The translations under genes were made by a program, and so were the position numbers. A stretch of DNA of 64,000 nucleotides from contig NZ_FQXG01000007.1 in NCBI RefSeq assembly GCF_900129905.1, forward strand, positions 62,001-126,000, written 5' to 3'. The notes beneath the pieces were generated by a model. That model saw only the letters and a program-made list of their open reading frames with translations. It ran no database searches and was not told the DNA's origin. Origin of the DNA: Ferrimonas marina (GTDB taxonomy: Bacteria > Pseudomonadota > Gammaproteobacteria > Enterobacterales > Shewanellaceae). Positions 37,520-45,340 of this stretch are shown piece after piece. Positions within the stretch are counted from its first letter, which is position 1. Each line of letters opens with the position of its first letter.

Positions 37520-38260
37520 TTACACCCGCATCAGCTGTGCGTGTGCTTTGTCATTCTCTTCTGCGGTCTTCATCATCTTGACCTGCATATCAAACTGGCG
37601 CTGGGACTCGATCATCTTCACCAGCTCGGTGGTGGGATTGACGTTGCTGCCCTCCAGCGCACCGGATTGCAGTGCCACCTCCACCGCGGGGCCATAGTCG
37701 GCGCCATCCAGGCGGCGGAACAGGCCATCTTCGCTCTTGTGCAGGGTGTTGAGCGGCGGGTTGGTCAGGCGGATCTGGCCAACCTGCTCCATCACGTCCG
37801 CCGGCGCGCCCTGGGGCTTAACCGAGATGGTTCCGTCCGGGGCGATCTCCACCCGCTCCACCGGCAGCGGCGCAAAGATGGGGCCGGCTTCACCGGTCAC
37901 CGGCATCCCTTCGCCATTGACCAGCATGCCCACCTCGTCAAAGCGCAGGCGACCGTTGCGGCTCAGTGCCTCCTGGCCCTGACCGTCCAGCACCACCATC
38001 CAGCCGGCGTCCTTGATCGCCACGTCCATGCTGCGGTCGGTGACCTTGATCGGGCCCGGATCGTAGTCGGAGCTGGGACGCTCGGTCATGGCGAACACTC
38101 GGGTGGGCAAGCCCTCACCGTAGGCCTGCATGGAGCGTGCGTGCTGCATGTCCGCCTTGAAGCCGTCGGTCTTGGCGTTGGCCAGGTTGTTGGCATGCAC
38201 CGCCAGTGCGTTCATGTTCTGTTTGGCACCGGAGGCGGCAAGGTAGAGGTAATTATCCAA
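37520..38260 (-). CDS. flgF: Flagellar proximal rod protein FlgF (TTG start)
   Basis: Rod subunit of 246 residues with N-terminus (M)DNYLYLAASGAKQNMNALAV and C-terminal GALEGSNVNPTTELVKMIESQR. The family start coincides with a TTG codon at 38260, with AGGACAGGA upstream as ribosome site. An in-frame ATG at 38317 lies upstream of the sigma-54 promoter (predicted +1 at 38288), so it cannot be used by that transcript. The resulting leader is about 28 bases. First gene of flgFGHIJKL. Confidence 0.93.
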   Translation of the reverse strand: MDNYLYLAASGAKQNMNALAVHANNLANAKTDGFKADMQHARSMQAYGEGLPTRVFAMTERPSSDYDPGPIKVTDRSMDVAIKDAGWMVVLDGQGQEALSRNGRLRFDEVGMLVNGEGMPVTGEAGPIFAPLPVERVEIAPDGTISVKPQGAPADVMEQVGQIRLTNPPLNTLHKSEDGLFRRLDGADYGPAVEVALQSGALEGSNVNPTTELVKMIESQRQFDMQVKMMKTAEENDKAHAQLMRV

Positions 38261-38298
38261 GGGAGCGTCCTGTCCTGGGCTGTGCTTGGCAGGATAAA

Positions 38299-38314
38299 AG
38301 CAAAAGGTGTGCCA
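38299..38314 (-). promoter_or_regulatory. Sigma-54 promoter of flgFGHIJKL
   Basis: Minus-strand TGGCACACCTTTTGCT matches TGGCACR-N4-TTGCW; GG to GC spacing is 10 bases. Predicted +1 is 38288. Confidence 0.85.
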
Positions 38315-38446
38315 CAACCAAAACCCCTGAATAAAAGGCGTTTTCGGACCGTTTTTTATCGATTCAGCTTCGATTCAAGGAAGCGCGCGGGGAAAGCCGT
38401 TGCCGCCCCGGCAAGGCGGCAGGCAAGGCGGCAATCTTGGGGGCAC

Positions 38447-38477
38447 AAAAAAACCGCGGCCGATGGGCCGCGGTTTT
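38447..38477 (-). terminator. Terminator of flgBCDE
   Basis: Perfect 12-base stem AAAACCGCGGCC / GGCCGCGGTTTT with loop GATG; on the minus strand it is followed by a T-tract. It separates flgBCDE from flgF and shows two transcription units. Confidence 0.9.
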
Positions 38478-38552
38478 CTAGGTGCTAGGTGCTAGGTGCT
38501 AGGTGCTAGGTGCTAGGTGCTAGGTGCTAGGTGCTAGGTGCTAGGTGCTAGG
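38478..38552. repeat. Tandem heptanucleotide repeat (CTAGGTG)n, 10.7 copies
   Basis: Ten perfect CTAGGTG units followed by a partial CTAGG, directly abutting the flgE terminator hairpin. Each unit contains the rare tetranucleotide CTAG. It lies in the untranslated gap between flgE and flgF, downstream of the terminator hairpin relative to flgF and outside the flgF leader. Confidence 0.95.
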
Positions 38553-38586
38553 CAGCAAGCCTAGAACCCAAGCAATGACGCTCAAT

Positions 38587-38686
38587 GCTTTTCCTTCGCT
38601 TTTCCTTCGCTTTTCCTAGCTCCTAGAAGGGCTTTGCCCGCCCCAGTACCTGCTCTTCCTCGACTTTTCCTAGAAGGGCTTTGCCC
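38587..38686. repeat. Short direct repeats in the flgE-flgF gap
   Basis: An 11-base unit CTTTTCCTTCG occurs twice in tandem at 38588-38609 with a partial third copy. An 18-base sequence CCTAGAAGGGCTTTGCCC occurs at 38622-38639 and again at 38669-38686. No gene lies here. Confidence 0.85.
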
Positions 38687-38711
38687 ACTCTAGAACCTTG
38701 CCTCTCTCCTA

Positions 38712-40115
38712 TTACCTGATCTGCAGAATGTTCTGGCTCAGCTGGTTGGAGACGTCCAGGGCACGGGAGTTGGCCTGGAAGTTACGCTGAGCGGTGATCA
38801 GGTCCACCAGCTCGGAGGTCAGGTCCACGTTGGAGCTCTCCAGCGCCGCAGAACGGATGCTGCCGAAGGCACCGACGTTGGCCTCGCCCACCAGCGGCTC
38901 ACCGGAGGCCTGGCTCTGCTTCCAGCTGGTGTTGCCGGTCTGGCTCAACCCCTGCTCGTTGGCAAAACGGGCCATCGCTACCTTGCCCAGTGCTTCCTGG
39001 GTGCCGTTGGAGTAGGTGGCCTGGATCAAACCGTCCTCGGTCACCTCAACGTTGGTCAGGCGGCCCACGGTGGTGCCGTCCTGGTTCAGCTGGGTCACCT
39101 CAAACGGTGCCGCGTACTGGGTCGGGTTGAGGAAGTTGAGGGTCAGACGCTGGGTACCGTCGGTGCCAGGGCCGATGATGCCGGCACCGCTGCCCGGGCC
39201 ACCGGTGGGGTCATCGATGCCCAGGGACTGGGTCTCGATCACCGCCGGATCCGAGCCGATGTAGCTGCCCACGTCGTCAAAGCTCATGACGAAACCGGTC
39301 TGGCCGCTGGCACCCTGGGCCGGGTGGAAGGTATCTGCCACGCCATCCCCAGTGGTGTCCTCACCCCATTGACCCGAGGTGGGGGTACCGGCGGTGGTGT
39401 CCCAGATGTCCACCGGCTGGTTATCCACGGTGGTAAACGCTACCCACTGGTTATTGCCGGACAGGGCACCGCCCTGGGGCTTCACAAAGTAGGTGGTCTG
39501 GATGTGCGGCTCACCCAGGGAGTCGTAGATGGTCACCGAGGTGGAGCTGGTGTAGGTAGAGGGATCCGCCGGGTCAAAGTTGGCCGGGTCCAGCTCCGCC
39601 TCGTGGGCCGGCAGGTTCATCGACATGTCGATGCTGCCGGTGGCCTTGGGCTGACCGGCGGTCTGCGGGATCTGCACCGGCTTGGAGGTGGACAGCGACA
39701 CCGACTGGACCGAGCCATCCGGGTTCACCGGCAGCGCCATCAGGTAGTGGCCCTGGCTGTTAACGATGAAGTTGTTGTCGTTGACCCCAAAGGCACCGGC
39801 ACGGGTGTAGCTGTAGTCCTGGCCACCGAACTCGGCGTTGGTGACGAAGAAGCCATTGCCGTTGATCGCCAGATCCAGCGCATTATTGGTGAAGTTCAGC
39901 GCGCCCTGGTGGAACTGCTGGGCCACCTGGGCCGTGGCCACACCGGAGCCGGTGTTGGTCTTGGCGTTGCTGAACAGCGAGTTGTTGTAGACATCGCCAA
40001 ACTCCGCCCGCGACTCCTTGAAGCCGGTGGTGTTGACGTTGGCGATGTTGTTAGACGTGGTGTCCAGATCCTTCTGGGCCGCGTTCAACCCGCTCAATGA
40101 GATGTTATATGACAT
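38712..40115 (-). CDS. flgE: Flagellar hook protein FlgE
   Basis: Hook subunit of 467 residues: N-terminal SGLNAAQKDLDTTSNNIANVNTTGFKESR (about residues 8-36), variable domains, and C-terminal ALESSNVDLTSELVDLITAQRNFQAN. Last gene of flgBCDE, 11 bases from flgD. Confidence 0.95.
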   Translation of the reverse strand: MSYNISLSGLNAAQKDLDTTSNNIANVNTTGFKESRAEFGDVYNNSLFSNAKTNTGSGVATAQVAQQFHQGALNFTNNALDLAINGNGFFVTNAEFGGQDYSYTRAGAFGVNDNNFIVNSQGHYLMALPVNPDGSVQSVSLSTSKPVQIPQTAGQPKATGSIDMSMNLPAHEAELDPANFDPADPSTYTSSTSVTIYDSLGEPHIQTTYFVKPQGGALSGNNQWVAFTTVDNQPVDIWDTTAGTPTSGQWGEDTTGDGVADTFHPAQGASGQTGFVMSFDDVGSYIGSDPAVIETQSLGIDDPTGGPGSGAGIIGPGTDGTQRLTLNFLNPTQYAAPFEVTQLNQDGTTVGRLTNVEVTEDGLIQATYSNGTQEALGKVAMARFANEQGLSQTGNTSWKQSQASGEPLVGEANVGAFGSIRSAALESSNVDLTSELVDLITAQRNFQANSRALDVSNQLSQNILQIR

Positions 40116-40126
40116 AGGAGCTTCCC

Positions 40127-40810
40127 TTATCCTTCGGCCACGGCCAGCACGTCACCCATGGTGACGCCGCCCAGACCCTTGAGGTTCAAAACGGTTTCGT
40201 AGTCGGCCCCACCCAGGGTGACGCTGGAGACATGGGCGTAGGCATACACGCTCAGCTCTTCAGTCTGGCCATTGACCATGCCGCTGGAGGCAAAGCTGTA
40301 GTTGCCCGCCGGCAGGCGGTTACCCTCGGCGTCCAGCCCGTTCCAGCTGAAGTCGACGTTGCCGCTGCCGCCATTCTCCACCGGCACCGTGGCCACCACC
40401 TGGCCATTGGCGTCCTCCACCCGCACCAGCACGCTCTGCGAGCCCGGCGGTACGCTGACCACCCCGGTGACCGGCTCACCGCCGTCCGCCAGGTAGCCAC
40501 TGTTGGAGGGGATCAGTACCTTCTGACCCACCAGACCGGAAGCTTCCAGCGCCTGGTTGGAGGTCATCATGGTGTTGAGGTTCTTGATCTCGTCGTTGAG
40601 GGTGTTAATCCCATCCACGGTGGCAAAGGAGGACATCTGCGAGATCATCTGATCGTTGTCCACCGGCTTGAACGGGTCCTGCATCGACAGCTGCTGCGAC
40701 AGCAACGAGAAGAAGTCCTCCTGGGTCAACGCCTGGTTGGCGTCTTTCTCCTGGACGGTCTCTTCCTGCCATTTGATGCTGTCGATGAAGCCGTTGTTAA
40801 TGGTCGTCAC
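40127..40810 (-). CDS. flgD: Flagellar hook-cap scaffold FlgD
   Basis: Hook assembly scaffold of 227 residues. FlgD N-terminus DFFSLLSQQLSMQDPFKPVDNDQMISQMSSF (about residues 32-62) and the C-terminal FlgD Ig/Tudor region (FSWNGLDAEGNRLPAGNYSF). Confidence 0.94.
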   Translation of the reverse strand: MTTINNGFIDSIKWQEETVQEKDANQALTQEDFFSLLSQQLSMQDPFKPVDNDQMISQMSSFATVDGINTLNDEIKNLNTMMTSNQALEASGLVGQKVLIPSNSGYLADGGEPVTGVVSVPPGSQSVLVRVEDANGQVVATVPVENGGSGNVDFSWNGLDAEGNRLPAGNYSFASSGMVNGQTEELSVYAYAHVSSVTLGGADYETVLNLKGLGGVTMGDVLAVAEG

Positions 40811-40823
40811 TTAGGGCTCCTTC

Positions 40824-41240
40824 TTATCCTTTGCCCAGACGCAGGGTCTGCTGGGCAAGATCTTTGGCCGCGGTCGCCAGCTGCACATTGGCCTGGTAGC
40901 TGCGGGAGGCGGAGATCATATTGGCCATCTCCTCCACCACGTTGACGTTGGGCTTGTAGATGTAGCCATCGCCGTCCGCCAGCGGATGGTTGGGGCTGAA
41001 CTCGCGGATCATCGGCTTGTCGCTCTCGACGATGCCGGCGATCTGCACCGGCACGCTGGCCTGGTTCTGGCTGGCCAGGTTGAGGGCGGACTCGAACACC
41101 GGCTGACGGGCCCGGTAGGTCTCGTCAGCACTGGAGGCCACGCTGTTGGCGTTGGCCATGTTGGAGGCGGTGGTGTTGAGGCGGGTCGACTGGGCGCTCA
41201 TGCCGGAGCCGGCCACGTTGAAGATGTTAAACAGGCTCAT
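40824..41240 (-). CDS. flgC: Flagellar rod protein FlgC
   Basis: Proximal rod subunit of 138 residues: MSLFNIFNVAGSGMSAQSTRLNTTASNMANANSV at the start (residues 1-34), YKPNVNVVEEMANMISASRSYQANV at the C-terminal side. It is 2 bases from flgB. Confidence 0.96.
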   Translation of the reverse strand: MSLFNIFNVAGSGMSAQSTRLNTTASNMANANSVASSADETYRARQPVFESALNLASQNQASVPVQIAGIVESDKPMIREFSPNHPLADGDGYIYKPNVNVVEEMANMISASRSYQANVQLATAAKDLAQQTLRLGKG

Positions 41241-41242
41241 GA

Positions 41243-41638
41243 TCAGTCTCCTCGCAGTGCCTTTTTCAGGCCACCGAGGCGACCCTCCAGGAAGCCCAGG
41301 GTCATCTGGTACTCCAGTGCGTTCTGGGCAAACAGGTTGCGCTCAACCTGCAGATCCACGGTGTTGCCGTCACCGGTGTCCGGATGCATCGGCACCCGGA
41401 ACTTGCTGGCCGGCTGGGGATCGATGCTGGCATCGAAGTGCTTCTCGTGACTGCGCGACAGATTAAACGACTGACGACTGACCGCACCGGCCAGGGCCTG
41501 GTCAAAGTCCAGATCCTTGGCCTTGTAGTGGGGGGTATCGGCGTTGGCGATGTTGCTACCCAGCACTTCGGCCCGCTCGGCGCGAACGCCCAGCGAGTGC
41601 TGATGAATACCCAACGCTTTGTCAAACGAGATGGCCAT
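41243..41638 (-). CDS. flgB: Flagellar rod protein FlgB
   Basis: Proximal rod subunit of 131 residues starting MAISFDKALGIHQHSLGVRA, with LGSNIANADTPHYKAKDLDF and C-terminal NLFAQNALEYQMTLGFLEG. The ribosome site TTTGGAGGCAAACC precedes ATG 41638. First gene of the sigma-54 flgBCDE unit. Confidence 0.96.
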   Translation of the reverse strand: MAISFDKALGIHQHSLGVRAERAEVLGSNIANADTPHYKAKDLDFDQALAGAVSRQSFNLSRSHEKHFDASIDPQPASKFRVPMHPDTGDGNTVDLQVERNLFAQNALEYQMTLGFLEGRLGGLKKALRGD

Positions 41639-41671
41639 GGTTTGCCTCCAAACAACCTATGGCCGTAAAAA

Positions 41672-41687
41672 AGCAAAAGGCGTGCCA
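41672..41687 (-). promoter_or_regulatory. Sigma-54 promoter of flgBCDE
   Basis: Minus-strand TGGCACGCCTTTTGCT is a full match to TGGCACG-N4-TTGCW. Predicted +1 is 41661, giving a 23-base leader. The site overlaps the terminator hairpin of cheVR. Confidence 0.88.
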
Positions 41688-41700
41688 AAAGGCACGCCTT
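41677..41700 (-). terminator. Terminator of cheV-cheR, overlapping the flgB promoter
   Basis: AAGGCGTGCC / GGCACGCCTT perfect 10-base stem with AAAA loop, followed on the minus strand by TTTTGCTTTTTT. The 3' arm and T-tract are also the -24 and -12 region of the sigma-54 promoter. Confidence 0.75.
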
Positions 41701-41718
41701 ATCAATGCGGTGAGGGGT

Positions 41719-42555
41719 CTATCGGCGCCGATACACCATGCCGCCGGGGTATCGCACCATCTCGAACTCGTCGGCCAAGCCGGACAGGGACTCGGAGGCC
41801 CCCAGGAACAGGTAGCCGCCAGGATTGAGGGCGGCAGCGAATTGCCGCAGGATCTTGCGCTTGTTGTCCGGCGAGAAATAGATCAGCACGTTGCGGCAGA
41901 AGATGACGTCGAACTTGCCCAGCAGCACGTAGCTGTCCAGCAGGTTGGCGCGACGAAAGCTTACCGCCTGACGCAGCTCCGGCTTGATCCGCATCCGGCC
42001 CCGCTCCAGTGGCTCGAAGAAGCGTTGCTTACGCTGTTCGGTCAGGCCGCGGGCCATCGCCAGGGCGTCATACTCACCGGCCTGGGCCTGGGCCAGGATC
42101 TGGTTGTCGATGTCGGTGGCCAGCAGCTCTGCGCCCTGCATCAGGCGGCCGGGATTTTTCAGCCGGAACTCCTGCAGGGTCATCGCCAGTGAGTAGGGCT
42201 CCTGTCCGGAGGAGCAGGCGGCGGACCAGATCCGCGGTCGCCCCACCCGCCCGGCCAGCTCCGGCAACACCTCGGTAAGCATCAGCTCGAACGGGTAGCC
42301 ATCGCGGAACCAGAAGGTCTCGTTGGTGGTCATCGCCTCCACCACCTCGGTACGCAGCTGGTGCTGGCCCATCTGCATCGCGGCGTGGACCAGATCCGCC
42401 AGGGTACTGTGGTTATGGCGCTCCAGCAGCGGTGTTAACCGGCTGCGCACCAGGTACTGCTTGTTATCACCCAACTCGATACCGCTTTGCTGCTGTAAAA
42501 AGCTGGCGAATCGCTGGTACTGGTCGGGGCAAAGCTGACTCATGGCCGCGCTCAC
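41719..42555 (-). CDS. cheR: Chemotaxis protein methyltransferase CheR
   Basis: S-adenosylmethionine-dependent methyltransferase of 278 residues that methylates glutamates of chemoreceptors. N-terminal helical domain, MTTNETFWFRDGYPFELM, SAM-binding RIWSAACSSGQEPYSLAM, and FDVIFCRNVLIYF. Located between cheV and flgB as in Shewanella and Vibrio. It starts 4 bases inside the end of cheV. Confidence 0.95.
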   Translation of the reverse strand: MSAAMSQLCPDQYQRFASFLQQQSGIELGDNKQYLVRSRLTPLLERHNHSTLADLVHAAMQMGQHQLRTEVVEAMTTNETFWFRDGYPFELMLTEVLPELAGRVGRPRIWSAACSSGQEPYSLAMTLQEFRLKNPGRLMQGAELLATDIDNQILAQAQAGEYDALAMARGLTEQRKQRFFEPLERGRMRIKPELRQAVSFRRANLLDSYVLLGKFDVIFCRNVLIYFSPDNKRKILRQFAAALNPGGYLFLGASESLSGLADEFEMVRYPGGMVYRRR

Positions 42556-43475
42556 TGTTGTTCCAGGATGTTGTTGACGGTGCTGGCCAGGTCATCCGGG
42601 TTGAATTTGGCGATAAACTGGTCGGCACCTACCTTGTCCACCATCGCCTGGTTGAACACCCCGGACAGGGAGGTGTGCAGGATCACCCGCAGCGACTTGA
42701 GCTTGGCATTGGCACGGATCTCAGCGGTCAGGGTGTAGCCATCCATCTCCGGCATCTCGATATCGGAGATCACCAGGTGCATGCGCTCGGCGATGTCGCT
42801 CTGGCACTCGTCGGCCAAGGCCTGCAGCATCTGCAGCGCCTCTACCCCGTCTTTGGCCAGCAGGATCTCCAGCCCCAGGGGTTCCAGCGCACGCTGCACC
42901 TGCTTGCGGGCCACCGCAGAATCGTCCGCCACCAGAATGGTGCGCTTGCGCTCCGCCACCGGTGCCAGGGTGGAAGCCACCTGCTCGCTCACCTCGGTCT
43001 TGGCCGGGTTGATCTCATCCAGGATCTTCTCCACATCGAGGATCTCCACCAGCTGGTCATCCAGCTCGGTGACCGCGGTCAGGTAGTTACTGCGGCCACT
43101 GCCCTGCGGCGGCGGCAGCACGGTCTCCCAGTTGAGGTTAACGATGCGGTCGACCCCGGCCACCAGGAAGCCCTGTACCTTGCGGTTGTACTCGGTGATG
43201 ATGATGAAGCTGTTTTCCACCGGAGTCGTCGGGCCACCGATGGCAGCGGACAGGTCAATCACCGAGATCGCCTGACCACGGATGTGGGCCACCCCGCAGA
43301 TCACACTCTTCTGATGAGGCATGGCGGTCAGCTTGGGGCACTGCAGTACCTCGCGCACCTTGAACACGTTGATGCCGTAGCGCTGTCGGCCGCGCAGGCG
43401 AAACAGCAACAACTCCAAACGGTTTTGTCCCACCAACTGGGTGCGCTGGTTAACGGAATCGAGGATACTGGCCAT
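42552..43475 (-). CDS. cheV: Chemotaxis coupling protein CheV
   Basis: Protein of 307 residues: an N-terminal CheW domain (LLLFRLRGRQRYGINVFKVRE) and a C-terminal receiver domain (TILVADDSAVARKQVQRAL, with the phosphoacceptor in LVISDIEMPEMDGYTL). It couples receptors to CheA and is tuned by phosphorylation. Translationally coupled to cheR; a sigma-28-like promoter lies upstream. Confidence 0.95.
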   Translation of the reverse strand: MASILDSVNQRTQLVGQNRLELLLFRLRGRQRYGINVFKVREVLQCPKLTAMPHQKSVICGVAHIRGQAISVIDLSAAIGGPTTPVENSFIIITEYNRKVQGFLVAGVDRIVNLNWETVLPPPQGSGRSNYLTAVTELDDQLVEILDVEKILDEINPAKTEVSEQVASTLAPVAERKRTILVADDSAVARKQVQRALEPLGLEILLAKDGVEALQMLQALADECQSDIAERMHLVISDIEMPEMDGYTLTAEIRANAKLKSLRVILHTSLSGVFNQAMVDKVGADQFIAKFNPDDLASTVNNILEQQ

Positions 43476-43563
43476 GGAGAGGGTTCCCTGTCGAAAAGGT
43501 GGTTGTCATCGTTATTGCCCCCGACGGGCTTTGCCGTTTTGTGACTCAATGCTGCCACGACGG

Positions 43564-43592
43564 TGAAACACTGATCAGGTTATCGGTATAAT
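43564..43592 (+). promoter_or_regulatory. Predicted sigma-70 promoter of flgA
   Basis: TGAAAC (43564-43569), 17-base spacer, TATAAT (43587-43592). It overlaps the divergent sigma-28-like promoter, so flgA and cheV share the region. Confidence 0.5.
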
Positions 43593-43606
43593 GCGCCCGG
43601 TTTTTA
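43580..43606 (-). promoter_or_regulatory. Sigma-28-like promoter of cheV-cheR
   Basis: Minus-strand TAAAAACC-N11-ACCGATAA resembles the FliA consensus TAAAGTTT-N11-GCCGATAA, with one mismatch in the -10. Spacer is exactly 11 bases. Confidence 0.5.
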
Positions 43607-43653
43607 GCAGTTTCGCCAGGCAGGTTCAAGTAAGGGCGTTAACGTCACAGATT

Positions 43654-44337
43654 ATGAAATTTCCGCTTCTATTTCTTGCCTTTTTCGCCGCTTATTCGGC
43701 CCAGGCTCAAGAGCTTACCCCACTGTCTGAGATCCAGCAGACCGCCGAGGAGTACGTCGCCGCCTTCACCGAGGCCCCGGGCGATGCCCGGGTGGAGATC
43801 CGCGCCAATCCACTGGACAAACGGCTGCGCTTCGAGCGCTGCCAGTTGCCACTGGTGGCCAACGCCCCGGGCAATAGCGGCAGCGGCCGCTATGTCACGG
43901 TGCAGGTGGCCTGCCCTGACCCCGATGGCTGGTCACTGTACGTGCCGGTGCAGACCCAGATCCAGTACCCGGTGGTGGTGATCACCGCCGCCCTGGCCGG
44001 CGAAAGCCTACTCAGCGACGACCTGCTGACCGTCGAATTCCGCGACAGCCAGACCCTGCGTGGCAATCACTTCACCGATCCCCATGAGCTGCAGGGGGCC
44101 CGCCTGATCCGCCGCCTCGGTGCCGGTCAGCCCGTACGACGCAATAACGTCTGCCAGGTGTGCCGCGGCGATATGGTCACCATCCTGGCTCGGGTTGGCG
44201 GCATGGAGATCAAGACCAGCGGTGAGGCACTGGGCAGTGGCGCCGTAGGTGACACCATCCGGGTGAAAAACAACCGCTCAGAGCGTATGATTGATGCACG
44301 GGTGGTCGCGGTCGGCACGGTGGAAGTCCGGATGTGA
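43654..44337 (+). CDS. flgA: P-ring assembly chaperone FlgA
   Basis: Periplasmic chaperone of 227 residues. Signal peptide MKFPLLFLAFFAAYSAQA, then an N-terminal domain and the SAF-like C-terminal half (VVVITAALAGESLLSDDLLTVEF, LGAGQPVRRNNV). ATG 43654 starts the signal peptide; an in-frame ATG at 43591 overlaps the -10 box and is rejected. It heads flgA-flgM-flgN. Confidence 0.94.
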   Translation: MKFPLLFLAFFAAYSAQAQELTPLSEIQQTAEEYVAAFTEAPGDARVEIRANPLDKRLRFERCQLPLVANAPGNSGSGRYVTVQVACPDPDGWSLYVPVQTQIQYPVVVITAALAGESLLSDDLLTVEFRDSQTLRGNHFTDPHELQGARLIRRLGAGQPVRRNNVCQVCRGDMVTILARVGGMEIKTSGEALGSGAVGDTIRVKNNRSERMIDARVVAVGTVEVRM

Positions 44338-44345
44338 TTTTTTCC

Positions 44346-44372
44346 TAAAGCTCTGGCCTACCCCGCCGATAC
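44346..44372 (+). promoter_or_regulatory. Sigma-28 promoter of flgMN
   Basis: TAAAGCTC-N11-GCCGATAC; 7 of 8 bases of the GCCGATAA -10 and the TAAAG -35 match, spacer 11 bases. It lies 45 bases before the flgM ATG and just after the flgA stop. Confidence 0.8.
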
Positions 44373-44416
44373 CTAAGACAGAAGACACACATAGCGCGCC
44401 AATAACGGAGCCAACC

Positions 44417-44734
44417 ATGGCTATCGATTTGAACAAACTGGGTGGTGGTGCCCCACAGACCGTCACCCACAAACACACTTCTCATGCCAAGCACGATTGC
44501 CAGGCGGAGGCGGCCCCGCAGGCCCGTAAGGGGGATGAGGTGGCACTGAGCAGCCAAGCCCAGCAACTGAAACGTGCCGAGGCCAGCCTGAGCGAGGCCA
44601 GCGGCATCGACCAGGCCAAGGTGGATCGCATCAAGGCGGCCATCGCCGAGGGTCAGTACCACATCGACCCGGAGCGTCTGGCCCAGAACATCACCCGCTT
44701 CGAAGCGGAGCTGGATGGTCTGAGCGATGACTGA
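44417..44734 (+). CDS. flgM: Anti-sigma-28 factor FlgM
   Basis: Protein of 105 residues that binds FliA. Start MAIDLNKLGGGAPQ, then a disordered middle and the C-terminal sigma-binding helices (DQAKVDRIKAAIAEGQYHIDPERLAQNI). ATG 44417 has an AACGGAG ribosome site. The frame is open upstream to 44291 but that segment overlaps flgA. It overlaps flgN by 8 bases. Confidence 0.94.
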   Translation: MAIDLNKLGGGAPQTVTHKHTSHAKHDCQAEAAPQARKGDEVALSSQAQQLKRAEASLSEASGIDQAKVDRIKAAIAEGQYHIDPERLAQNITRFEAELDGLSDD

Positions 44735-45158
44735 TTCCGGCCTGGCCGACCTGCTTTCCCAACAGCTGATCCGACTGGATCAGCTGTTGGCGCTTCTGGA
44801 GCAGGAAACCGACGCCCTGGTGCAACGGGACGTTGACCTGATTGAGCAACTGCTCAAGCGCAAGCTGACCATGTTGGACGAGGTTAAGGCCGCCGACGAC
44901 ACGCTGGGTCGTCACCCCCAGCGTGCCCTGCTGAAAACCGATCCTACCCTTGCCGAGCAGGTGGAACAGGGCAAGGACAAGCTGGTGCAGTGCCAACAGC
45001 GCAACGCCCACAACCAGGAGCAGGCCGAGCTGGTCGCAGCCAGCCTGACCCGCTTGCAGCAAGTGCTGCAAAGCGCCCACAAGAGCCACGCCATGACCTA
45101 CACCGGTGAGGGCGGCACCCATGTGGGCCAGCGACTGGGTCGAACCATCAAGGCCTGA
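44727..45158 (+). CDS. flgN: Flagellar export chaperone FlgN
   Basis: Helical cytoplasmic chaperone of 143 residues for FlgK and FlgL, with LLSQQLIRLDQLLALLEQET and QRDVDLIEQLLKRKLTMLDEV. Coupled to flgM by an 8-base overlap. Confidence 0.92.
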   Translation: MTDSGLADLLSQQLIRLDQLLALLEQETDALVQRDVDLIEQLLKRKLTMLDEVKAADDTLGRHPQRALLKTDPTLAEQVEQGKDKLVQCQQRNAHNQEQAELVAASLTRLQQVLQSAHKSHAMTYTGEGGTHVGQRLGRTIKA

Positions 45159-45185
45159 CCCGGCCATCGGACATCACCGATTCCT

Positions 45186-45220
45186 AACCACGCCCCGCCT
45201 AATGCGGGGCGTGGTTGTTT
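45186..45220 (+). terminator. Terminator of flgA-flgMN
   Basis: AACCACGCCCCGC / GCGGGGCGTGGTT 13-base stem, followed by GTTTGT; a weak T-tract. Confidence 0.8.
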
Positions 45221-45283
45221 GTGGCCCCCGAAAAGGCTGCACCTTTTAACTGCGACCGCCATCTCGCTCCACTCGACAAGCCA

Positions 45284-45320
45284 CAAAAAAAGCCCCCGCA
45301 TCGGCTGATGCGGGGGCTTT
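45284..45320 (-). terminator. Terminator of the PTS operon
   Basis: AAAGCCCCCGCATC / GATGCGGGGGCTTT 14-base stem with a GGCT loop; seven T on the minus strand. Confidence 0.92.
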
Positions 45321-45340
45321 CGTGTGACGGAGCTAAGGGC

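Noticed and set aside
38261-38317. Longer FlgF with N-terminus MWHTFC
   Set aside because: The extension lies upstream of the sigma-54 start point and does not resemble FlgF.
43591-43653. ATG 43591 as the flgA start
   Set aside because: It overlaps the predicted -10 box and adds 21 residues before a complete signal peptide.
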